5,724 nucleotides of DNA from an uncultured Actinomycetes bacterium. Its GTDB lineage: Bacteria; Actinomycetota; Thermoleophilia; Gaiellales; F1-60-MAGs149. Each line of letters begins with the position of its first letter. Positions within the stretch are counted from its first letter, which is position 1. The stretch lies in contig CAJCBN010000448.1 of NCBI GenBank assembly GCA_903960645.1, forward strand, positions 1 through 5,724, in the 5' to 3' direction. Below the pieces are notes generated by a model. It was not told where the DNA came from. It ran no database searches and saw only the letters and a list, made by a program, of their open reading frames with translations. Of this stretch, positions 1 through 5,307 are shown piece by piece. The translations under genes and the position numbers were made by a program.

Positions 1-322
1 CGAGGTGATGATGGTGCTCGCCGCCGGGGTGCGTCGGCTCGAAGCGCGCGACGCCGTCGCCCGTGTCGACGCGGGTCACAAGCCCCATGCCGTGCAGGAG
101 CTCCAGCGTGCGGTAGACGCTGGCGATGCCGATCGTCGAGCCGGTGTCACGCAGACGGGTGTGGATCTCCTGGGCGCTGGCGCAGCAGGTCTGGGCTGCC
201 AGCTCCGCGAGGATGGCGCTACGCGCGCCGCCGGTGCGGGTGCCGGCGCTTCGCAGGGCCAGCGTGGCGTGGGGGAGCCACGCATCGGTCGCGTGCTGGT
301 GCGCATGGTCTGTCTCGGCCAT
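1..322 (-). CDS. zur: Fur-family metalloregulator, probably the zinc repressor Zur (3' end beyond window)
   Basis: Only the first 107 residues are in the window; the frame runs off the left edge without a stop. Fur-family repressors are cytoplasmic dimers that bind palindromic operators when loaded with metal. Seen here: a winged-helix DNA-binding part (about residues 16-85) with the family recognition-helix signature SVYRTLELL (68-76), then the hinge and start of the dimerisation domain (VARFEP, 91-96), then the metal-site cluster EHHHHL (102-107). The CxxC structural zinc pairs usual near the C-terminus would lie outside the window. ATG at 322 is chosen because it gives a normal N-terminus and has a TANNNT -10 six bases upstream. 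The first residues are His-rich (H6, H8, H10). It is divergent from a zinc-type ABC uptake operon and a Fur-type palindrome lies between them. This context favours Zur over Fur, Mur or PerR, but metal specificity is inferred. Fur membership is very secure. Confidence 0.9.
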   Translation of the reverse strand, partial: MAETDHAHQHATDAWLPHATLALRSAGTRTGGARSAILAELAAQTCCASAQEIHTRLRDTGSTIGIASVYRTLELLHGMGLVTRVDTGDGVARFEPTHPGGEHHHHL

Positions 323-358
323 GGGCAGAGCGTAGAGGACACGGACCGCAGGACTTAC
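323..358 (-). promoter_or_regulatory. Putative leaderless promoter of the Fur/Zur gene
   Basis: Read on the minus strand, a TACGCT hexamer (positions 334 down to 329) fits the actinobacterial -10 pattern TANNNT and ends six bases before the ATG at 322. Transcription would therefore start at or next to the start codon. No Shine-Dalgarno-like stretch is seen before this ATG, which fits a leaderless mRNA. The -35 region (about 353-358) matches TTGACA poorly. The Zur-type palindrome lies just upstream of this -35, so repression of the regulator itself is possible but less certain than for the opposite operon. Confidence 0.45.
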
Positions 359-387
359 TGATAACGATTCCCATTATGTGCTAGGTT
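358..387 (+). promoter_or_regulatory. Putative promoter of the zinc ABC operon
   Basis: A -35 like CTGATA (358-363, four of six matches to TTGACA), an 18-base spacer and a -10 TAGGTT (382-387, TANNNT type) precede the ATG at 394 by six bases. Initiation would fall on or beside the A of the start codon, implying a leaderless transcript; no Shine-Dalgarno is present between the -10 and the ATG. This is the only AT-rich patch in the region. The palindrome at 360-378 fills the spacer, so a bound repressor would exclude RNA polymerase. Confidence 0.6.
360..378. promoter_or_regulatory. Zur/Fur-type operator palindrome
   Basis: The 19 bases GATAACGATTCCCATTATG match 14 of 19 positions of the classic Fur-family box GATAATGATAATCATTATC. 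The dyad is centred at 369, with arms ATAA (361-364) and TTAT (374-377) plus an inner G366/C372 pair. It lies between a divergent Fur-family gene and a zinc-type uptake operon, within the -35/-10 spacer of the latter. Established knowledge: Zn-bound Zur represses znu-type operons through such boxes. Assignment to Zur and not Fur is from context, since the boxes of the two are similar. Confidence 0.8.
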
Positions 388-393
388 GTCGGC

Positions 394-2241
394 ATGCCGT
401 TCCTCCCCGCGCCGTTCGATCAGCCCTATCTGCTCCGCGCACTGCTGGAGTTGGCGCTGCTCGCGCCGATCGCGGGAGCGCTCGGCGTGCTCGTCGTGCT
501 GCGGCGCCAGGTCTTCACCGCGCACGCAATCGGCGTCGGCTCCCTCCCCGGGGTCGTGCTCGCGGTGGCGGCCGGCATCCCGGTGCTGCTCGGCGGGGTC
601 GTCGCCGGCGGACTACTCGCGCTCGGCGCGCTGCGCCTCGGCGCCGATACGCGCCGCGGTGACCCGAGCGCCACGACCGGCGTCCTGCTCGCCGGCGCGA
701 TCGGCGTCGGCGCTCTGCTGATCTCCGCCGGCGTCGGCGGCAGCGGCGCGCGCATCGACGGACTGCTCTTCGGCACGCTGATCGGGATCACCGATGCCGA
801 TCTCGTGCGGGCCGCGATCATCTTCGCCGTCACGGTCATCGCGTTGCTCGGACTCGGTCGCGTCTGGGCCTTTGCCGCCTTCGATCCGGCGGCGGCGCGG
901 GCTGCGGGGCTGCGACCCGGACGGCTCGATCTTCTGGTCGCCGTCCTGCTGGCGCTGGTCATCGTCTTCGCCGTCGAGGCGGTCGGCGCGCTGCTCGCCA
1001 GCGCGCTGGTCGTCCTGCCTGCCGCAGCTGCGCTCCGTCTGACGCGGCGCATTCCCTCGGCGATGCTGCTCGCGGCGGTGTTCGGACTGATCGCAGGGAC
1101 CGCTGGGGTCCTGATCGCAGACCGCTGGTCGCTGCCGTCCGGCGTCGCCGTCGTGCTCGCCGCCGCGGCCCTATGGCCGCTCGCTGCGGGGATCGCGTAC
1201 CTGCGCACGCACCGGCGCCGCTCGCTGGCGGGCCTCGCGCTCGCCTCCGTGGCCATCCTCGCCGCCTGCGGTGGCGGCTCGGGGACGACGGCGGAGTCCA
1301 CCGGATCCGACACGACTGCGGGGAGTGTGCCCGTGGCCGGTGCCCTCTCGGTGGTGGCGACCACGCCGATCGTCGCGGACTGGGTGCAGGCCGTCGGCGG
1401 CGACGACGTCGCCGTGACCACGATCATTCCCGCCGGCGTGGAGACGCACGACTTCGAGCCGACGCCGGAGGCCGCGCGTGCGGTCGACGGTGCTGCGGTC
1501 GTCTTCTCGAGCGGCGCGGGGCTCGACGAGTGGGCCGATCAGTTGGTCGAGGCCGCCGGGAGCGGCGTGACGCTCGTCGAGTTGGCGCCCGAGGACGCCC
1601 TTGTGGCACCGGCGGAGGAGCCGGGGCATGCCGCCGACGCGGATGACCACGGACATGCCGCTGACGCTCCGGCAGATGAGCCGGCCGCCGACGCGCATGG
1701 CCACGGTGACGTCGATCCCCATTACTGGCACGACCCGACGCTCGTGCAGCAGTCGGTCGCCGCGATCGCCGCAGCGCTCGCCACGGCCGACCCGGCACAC
1801 GCCGCTGCCTACGAGGAGCGGGCCACCGCCTACGAGGCCGAGCTGGCCGCCCTCGATCAGGAGCTCGCGGCGGCCGTCGCCGGCGTGCCCGCCGACCGGC
1901 GGCTCCTCGTCACGGACCACGACGCCTTCTCCTACCTGGGACGCCACTACGACATCGAGCTCATCGGCGCCGCGATCCCCTCGACCTCTGGGGCTGCCAG
2001 CGCCGACGCCAAGACGATGGCCGAGCTGATCGATGTGATCAAGGAGCGTGGCGTACCTGCCGTCTTCTCCGAGAGCACGGCGGATCCGGCGGTCGCCAAG
2101 GTGCTCGCCGACGAGGCCGGCGTGCCCGTCATCGACGGCCTGTTCGCCGACACGCTCGCCCCCGTGGGCGACGCTGCCGGGACCTACATCGGCATGATGC
2201 GGGGCAACGTGCTCCTCATCGTCGAAGGTCTCAAGGGTTGA
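394..2241 (+). CDS. Fused ABC-3 permease and zinc-type solute-binding lipoprotein
   Basis: A 615-residue membrane protein joining two normally separate subunits of a zinc/manganese uptake ABC transporter. Residues 1-270 form an ABC-3 (ZnuB/TroC) permease of normal length with about eight hydrophobic segments. Family landmarks are LRR (36-38), AFDPAAARAAG (162-172) and ALVVLPAAAAL (204-214). Residues 271-292 resemble a complete lipoprotein signal peptide: RTHRRR, a hydrophobic core, then lipobox LAAC with C292. Residues 293-615 form a ZnuA/AdcA-type binding protein. Its predicted metal ligands are H352, H443, H509 and D586, with a His/Asp-rich loop (411-446), the hallmark of zinc-type members. 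The permease part lacks the family D/H pair (H44 and V48 instead). ATG 394 is chosen for its leaderless promoter spacing. The gene overlaps the ATPase gene by four bases. Each domain assignment is strong. Whether the mature product stays fused or is cut before C292 is unknown. Zinc as substrate is inferred from the His loop and the Zur box. Confidence 0.9.
   Translation: MPFLPAPFDQPYLLRALLELALLAPIAGALGVLVVLRRQVFTAHAIGVGSLPGVVLAVAAGIPVLLGGVVAGGLLALGALRLGADTRRGDPSATTGVLLAGAIGVGALLISAGVGGSGARIDGLLFGTLIGITDADLVRAAIIFAVTVIALLGLGRVWAFAAFDPAAARAAGLRPGRLDLLVAVLLALVIVFAVEAVGALLASALVVLPAAAALRLTRRIPSAMLLAAVFGLIAGTAGVLIADRWSLPSGVAVVLAAAALWPLAAGIAYLRTHRRRSLAGLALASVAILAACGGGSGTTAESTGSDTTAGSVPVAGALSVVATTPIVADWVQAVGGDDVAVTTIIPAGVETHDFEPTPEAARAVDGAAVVFSSGAGLDEWADQLVEAAGSGVTLVELAPEDALVAPAEEPGHAADADDHGHAADAPADEPAADAHGHGDVDPHYWHDPTLVQQSVAAIAAALATADPAHAAAYEERATAYEAELAALDQELAAAVAGVPADRRLLVTDHDAFSYLGRHYDIELIGAAIPSTSGAASADAKTMAELIDVIKERGVPAVFSESTADPAVAKVLADEAGVPVIDGLFADTLAPVGDAAGTYIGMMRGNVLLIVEGLKG
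1201..1269 (+). other. Internal lipoprotein signal peptide and lipobox within the fusion
   Basis: Codons 270-292 encode a positively charged n-region (RTHRRR, 271-276), a hydrophobic stretch (SLAGLALASVAILA, 277-290) and the lipobox L289-A290-A291-C292. A Gly/Ser/Thr-rich linker follows (293-311), as in ordinary Gram-positive lipoproteins. The permease C-terminus is expected in the cytoplasm, so the arginines would be inside and C292 outside, the right orientation for Lgt and LspA. No stop codon or in-frame ATG separates it from the permease. The nearest conceivable internal start is CTG at 1201, with GGGGA eight bases upstream. Confidence 0.7.
1624..1731 (+). other. His/Asp-rich metal loop of the solute-binding domain
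   Basis: Residues 411-446 contain seven histidines (H412, H419, H421, H435, H437, H443, H446) among Ala, Asp, Glu and Pro. The sequence is loosely repetitive: EEPGHAAD and DDHGHAAD, then DEPAADAHGHGD. In zinc-type cluster A-I binding proteins this insertion lies beside the metal site and is thought to capture or sense Zn2+. H443 in DPHYWHD is the predicted core ligand, while the others are loop histidines. The loop favours zinc over manganese as substrate. Confidence 0.75.
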
Positions 2242-3002
2242 CCCCCGGAGCAACGCTGCTCCATGTGGAACGTCTGGCTGTCGATCGCGATGGCGTGCGC
2301 GCGCTCGCCGATGTCTCGTTCGACCTCGTCGCCGGCGAGCTGATCGCGATCGTGGGGCCGAACGGGGCCGGCAAGTCGACGTTGCTGCTCGCGCTGCTCG
2401 GACTGCTGCCCTCGTCGGGCACGTTCGACGTCGCCGGGGACCTGGCCTTCGTGCCCCAGCACGGCCCGGCCGACGCCGACTTCCCCGTTACCGCCCTGGA
2501 CGTCGTGCTGCAGGGAGCAGCTCCGCCACGGCCGTTTCGACGTATCGACGCGACGGCGCGCAGCGCGGCCCGCAGTGCGCTCAGCGAGGTCGGCCTGGCC
2601 GATAGCGGTGACCGTCCCTACGGTTCGCTGTCGGGCGGACAGCGCCAGCGGGTGCTGCTGGCCCGTGCGCTCGCCCAGCGGGCTCCGATCCTGCTGCTCG
2701 ACGAGCCCCTCTCTGCCGTCGATGCGCCGTCGGAGCAGGCGATCATGGCCGCGATCGCCGCTGAGCAGGCCCGCGGTGTCGGCGTCCTGCTCGCCACGCA
2801 TGATCTCGCGCTCGCGCGCTCACGCGCCGATCGCGTGCTGCTGCTCGCCGGGCACGTCCACGCCTTCGGACCGCCGGGCGAGGCGCTCGGCGTGGAACAG
2901 CTCCGGTCCGCGTACGGCGGGCGCATGCTCGTGCTCGATGATCAGGGGCTCGCCGTTGCCGACGACCACTGTCACGATCACGATCATGGGCACGGCGCGT
3001 AA
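2238..3002 (+). CDS. znuC: Metal (zinc) ABC transporter ATP-binding protein, ZnuC-like
   Basis: A 254-residue cytoplasmic ATPase that powers metal import through the two flanking permease subunits. Complete motif set: Walker A GPNGAGKST (40-48), Q-loop Q74 in FVPQ, signature LSGGQ (131-135), Walker B ILLLDEP (151-157) with catalytic E156, D-loop and H-loop H188 in THD. Its length is normal for ZnuC/MntB-type ATPases. The start is TTG at 2238, overlapping the upstream TGA as TTGA, with GAAGG (2224-2228) nine bases before it. GTG at 2265 is a possible alternative but would remove the usual first beta strand (LLHVERLAV). The stop overlaps the next start by one base (TAATG), so translation is probably coupled. 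The oddity is a C-terminal tail rich in His, Asp and one Cys (242-252). The gene symbol is by family and context; a Mn-type homologue cannot be excluded from the ATPase alone. Confidence 0.93.
   Translation: MTPGATLLHVERLAVDRDGVRALADVSFDLVAGELIAIVGPNGAGKSTLLLALLGLLPSSGTFDVAGDLAFVPQHGPADADFPVTALDVVLQGAAPPRPFRRIDATARSAARSALSEVGLADSGDRPYGSLSGGQRQRVLLARALAQRAPILLLDEPLSAVDAPSEQAIMAAIAAEQARGVGVLLATHDLALARSRADRVLLLAGHVHAFGPPGEALGVEQLRSAYGGRMLVLDDQGLAVADDHCHDHDHGHGA
2961..2993 (+). other. His-rich C-terminal tail of the ATPase
   Basis: Codons 242-252 encode DDHCHDHDHGH, which has five histidines, a cysteine and four aspartates within eleven residues, just before the stop. This lies after the conserved ATPase fold and looks able to bind metal. 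A role as cytoplasmic zinc acceptor or feedback sensor is inference only. Confidence 0.65.
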
Positions 3003-3847
3003 TGAGCTGGCTGCTCGACCCGCTGCAGTACGGGTTCATGCAGCGGGCCCTGCTCGAGGTCGTGCTGATCGCGGTGGCGTGCGGCCCGGTCGGTGCGCTC
3101 CTGTCGCTCCGGCGGCTGGCCTACGCCGGCGATTCGCTGAGCCATGCGCTGGTGCCCGGTGCAGCCGTCTTCATCAGTTTCGGGCTCAGCGGTGAGTGGG
3201 GAGCGGTGCTCGGTGCGCTGCTCGCCGCCGTGGTCACCGCGTTCCTCTTGCGCCGCGATGACGTCCGTGAGGACGTGGTGGTCGCGCTCGTCTTCTCGGT
3301 GGCGCTGGCGGTTGGCGTCGCACTCTTGTCCCTGACCGTTCCGGCGCAGCGCTCGCTCGCCGTGCTGTTCGGGGACATCCTCGCCGTTGACCGTGGCGAC
3401 CTGATCGGTGGAGCGATCGCCATGGCGATCGTCTCCGGCGTGGTCCTGGTTGGCAGCCGTGCAATTGCCCTGACCTCCTTCGACCGCGGCTGGGCACGCA
3501 CGATCGGCATCCGCGTCGGTCTGATCGATGCCGCCCTCCTGCTCGCCACCGCGCTGGCGCTCGGGGTGGCGCTGCGGGGCCTCGGCGGGCTGCTCGCCCT
3601 GGCCATGCTGATCGGACCGGCGGCGATCGCGCGTCCGTGGGTGCGTCGCGTCGGCCCGCTGCTTCTCTTGACGATTCCCCTCGGCCTGCTGGCCGGCTGC
3701 CTGGGCCTGCTCGTGTCGTTCCACTTCGGCTGGGCGGCGGGACCCGCGATCGCCACGATCATCGCGGCGCTCTTCCTGGCCTCGCGGGGAGTGGCGCTCG
3801 TGGTGGACCTGCGCTCGCGCTCCGCGAGTGCGGCCCGCCACGCCTAA
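3002..3847 (+). CDS. znuB: Metal (zinc) ABC transporter permease, ZnuB-like
   Basis: A 281-residue integral membrane protein of the ABC-3 family, of typical length with about eight hydrophobic segments. It forms part of the transmembrane channel for zinc or a related metal. It carries the canonical loop GDSLSHALVPG (43-53) with the D44/H48 pair, FGDILAV (123-129), a coupling-region motif SFDRGWARTIGIR (159-171) and GGLLALAMLIGPAAIAR (195-211). It aligns without gaps to the permease half of the first gene over the N-terminal 53 residues (shared RALLE and LRR), so the two are paralogues and probably form a heterodimer. ATG at 3002 overlaps the ATPase stop (TAATG), and no strong Shine-Dalgarno is seen, which suggests coupled translation. 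This subunit keeps the residues that its fused partner has lost. Family assignment is secure; zinc specificity comes from context. Confidence 0.92.
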   Translation: MSWLLDPLQYGFMQRALLEVVLIAVACGPVGALLSLRRLAYAGDSLSHALVPGAAVFISFGLSGEWGAVLGALLAAVVTAFLLRRDDVREDVVVALVFSVALAVGVALLSLTVPAQRSLAVLFGDILAVDRGDLIGGAIAMAIVSGVVLVGSRAIALTSFDRGWARTIGIRVGLIDAALLLATALALGVALRGLGGLLALAMLIGPAAIARPWVRRVGPLLLLTIPLGLLAGCLGLLVSFHFGWAAGPAIATIIAALFLASRGVALVVDLRSRSASAARHA

Positions 3848-3860
3848 GAGCTGCGCCGCC

Positions 3861-3902
3861 GTGCCTGCCGCCGGCCGCACCACGCGTGCAACGCGTAAGC
3901 GT
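3861..3902. terminator. GC-rich hairpin region after the operon, possible terminator without a U-tract
   Basis: Two short dyads follow the permease stop. GTGC/GCAC (3861-3864 with 3877-3880) encloses GCC/GGC (3867-3869 with 3873-3875). ACGCGT (3882-3887) and ACGCGT (3891-3896) are separated by GCA, and the second copy can alternatively pair with GCGT at 3899-3902. There is no run of T. Such hairpins can end transcription in GC-rich actinomycetes, but they also arise by chance in this composition. Confidence 0.25.
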
Positions 3903-3929
3903 CTGCGCGGGCCGTGCGACGAACCGGCA

Positions 3930-3959
3930 CCCCAGCGCATCCGCGCTCGGCACTAGCCT
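3930..3959 (+). promoter_or_regulatory. Putative promoter of radA
   Basis: TAGCCT (3954-3959) fits TANNNT and ends seven bases before the radA ATG at 3967. The -35 region around 3930-3935 does not match TTGACA. No Shine-Dalgarno precedes the ATG (the upstream bases are CCACCTG), so a leaderless radA transcript separate from the zinc operon is likely. The spacer 3848-3966 holds nothing else recognisable. Confidence 0.4.
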
Positions 3960-3966
3960 CCACCTG

Positions 3967-5307
3967 ATGGCCCGAACCGCAACCCGCTTCACCTGCACCG
4001 CCTGCGGTGAGCAGACGCCCAAGTGGGAGGGGCGCTGCCCGTCGTGCGAGGCGTGGGGCACGATCCAGGAGGACGCGCCCACGGTCACGCGCGTCGGGCG
4101 CTCCGGGCCGTCGAAGGCGCGCGAGTCGATCGCACTCGCCGACGTCTCGGCGGACGAGGCCATCCGCATCCCGAGCGGCATCGGCGAGCTGGATCGCGTA
4201 CTGGGCGGCGGCATCGTGCCCGGCTCGCTGGTTCTGCTCGGCGGCGAGCCCGGCGTCGGCAAATCGACGCTGCTGACGATGGCCCTTGCCTCTATCGCCC
4301 AGCGCGAGACCGCGCTGCTGGTGACCGGCGAGGAGTCGGCCGCGCAGGTGCGCCTGCGCGCCGAACGGATCGGCGGTGCCGGGCAGATCCGCGTCGTCGC
4401 CGAAACCGACCTCAACGTCGTCGTCGCCACGATCGCGCACGAGCGACCGGCCGTCTGCGTCGTCGACTCGGTGCAGACGCTGTGGACCGCGGACCTCGCC
4501 TCGGCGCCCGGCTCTGTCGCCCAGGTGCGCGAGGCGGCGGGCGAGCTCCTGCGCGTGGCCAAGGAGCACGGCGTCGCGATCATCCTCGTCGGGCACGTCA
4601 CCAAGGACGGCGCCGTCGCGGGCCCCAAGGTGCTCGAGCACCTGGTCGATGCGGTGCTGCTGTTCGAGGGCGAGCACGGGGGCGAGCTGCGCGTGCTGCG
4701 CGCGGCCAAGAACCGCTTCGGTGCCACCTCCGAGCTCGGCGTCTTCGCCATGACGGGCCGCGGGCTCGAGCCGGTCGAGGACCCCTCCGCGCTGCTCGGG
4801 CGTGACGAGCTCGGGGCCACGGGCAGCGTCGTCGCCTGCACCATGGAGGGCTCGCGCCCGCTGCTCCTCGAGGTGCAGGCGCTGGTCTCACCGAGCGAGC
4901 TACCGCAGCCGCGGCGCCTCGCCAACGGCATCGACCGCAACCGCCTGGCGATGCTCCTCGCCGTCCTGTCGCGCCACGCCAGTCTCGGACTCGGCTCCGC
5001 CGACGTCTTCGCCAATGTGGTCGGCGGCGTGCGCGTCGACGACCCCGCCGTTGACCTCGCCGTCGCGCTCGCCGTCACCTCCGCCGCCCGCGGCATCCCG
5101 ACCGGCCCGCTGGTGGCGATCGGCGAGATTGGTCTGACCGGACGGCTGCGCCCGGTCAGCCAGGTCGAGCGTCGCCTGCAGGAGGCCGCGCGGCTCGGCA
5201 TCGAGCAGGCGATCGTCCCGCCCGGCGCGCCGTCCGTGCCCGGGATCGTGGTGCGGACCGCCGGTTCGATCGGCGAGGCCCTCGCGCTCGCCCTCGGCGC
5301 GGACTAG
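3967..5307 (+). CDS. radA: DNA repair protein RadA (Sms)
   Basis: A 446-residue cytoplasmic RecA-like ATPase/helicase that promotes branch migration and processing of recombination intermediates. Domains in order: N-terminal four-cysteine zinc finger (C10, C13, C24, C27) within the typical CxxCG...KWEGRCPSC context; RecA-type core with Walker A GEPGVGKST (93-101) and Walker B VVDS (165-168); the RadA-specific KNRFG motif (248-252); and a C-terminal Lon-protease-like domain with NVVGGVRVDDPAVDLAVA (350-367) and GEIGLTGRLRPVSQVERR (386-403). Length is normal for the family (about 450). ATG 3967 is chosen because the protein then begins directly before the zinc finger; the open frame upstream of it has no family resemblance and overlaps the permease gene. 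The gene is complete and intact. Its stop falls in a CTAG shared with the convergent exonuclease gene. It has its own probable promoter, so co-regulation with zinc uptake is not implied. Confidence 0.96.
   Translation: MARTATRFTCTACGEQTPKWEGRCPSCEAWGTIQEDAPTVTRVGRSGPSKARESIALADVSADEAIRIPSGIGELDRVLGGGIVPGSLVLLGGEPGVGKSTLLTMALASIAQRETALLVTGEESAAQVRLRAERIGGAGQIRVVAETDLNVVVATIAHERPAVCVVDSVQTLWTADLASAPGSVAQVREAAGELLRVAKEHGVAIILVGHVTKDGAVAGPKVLEHLVDAVLLFEGEHGGELRVLRAAKNRFGATSELGVFAMTGRGLEPVEDPSALLGRDELGATGSVVACTMEGSRPLLLEVQALVSPSELPQPRRLANGIDRNRLAMLLAVLSRHASLGLGSADVFANVVGGVRVDDPAVDLAVALAVTSAARGIPTGPLVAIGEIGLTGRLRPVSQVERRLQEAARLGIEQAIVPPGAPSVPGIVVRTAGSIGEALALALGAD

Noticed and set aside
1087..1130. 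Imperfect tandem repeat: CTGATCGCAG and ACCGCTGG occur twice in succession within the permease coding region
   Set aside because: The protein aligns without gaps to the second permease through this region, so no residues were inserted, and the second copy is read in a shifted frame after a 2-base gap. It is more likely coincidence of codon choice than a recent duplication.
426..1427. 333-residue open frame on the minus strand opposite the permease domain
   Set aside because: The product is low-complexity Ser/Ala/Arg/Pro with no recognisable fold, typical of the antisense frame of GC-rich genes; the plus strand encodes clear ABC domains.
1171..2253. 360-residue open frame on the minus strand opposite the binding-protein domain
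   Set aside because: Gly/Arg-rich with no motif; it mirrors codon bias of the true gene on the plus strand, which has conserved metal ligands.
3882..3896. Paired ACGCGT sites three bases apart as a possible operator for radA
   Set aside because: ACGCGT is self-complementary and easily arises in this composition; it lies about 60 bases before the putative -10 and matches no regulator box that I can name.
3637..3966. Upstream extension of the radA frame by 110 codons
   Set aside because: It would overlap the permease gene in another frame and adds Arg/Pro-rich sequence unlike any RadA; the ATG at 3967 sits right before the zinc finger and behind a TANNNT -10.
3759..5201. 480-residue open frame on the minus strand covering radA
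   Set aside because: Ser/Arg/Pro-rich shadow frame without family features, fully opposite an intact radA.
394..5307. Very frequent GATC and GCGATCG strings, reminiscent of HIP1 or Dam-linked motifs
   Set aside because: They fall mostly in ordinary Ile, Asp and Arg codons (GCG ATC, GAT CG) in GC-rich genes and show no spacing or intergenic clustering.
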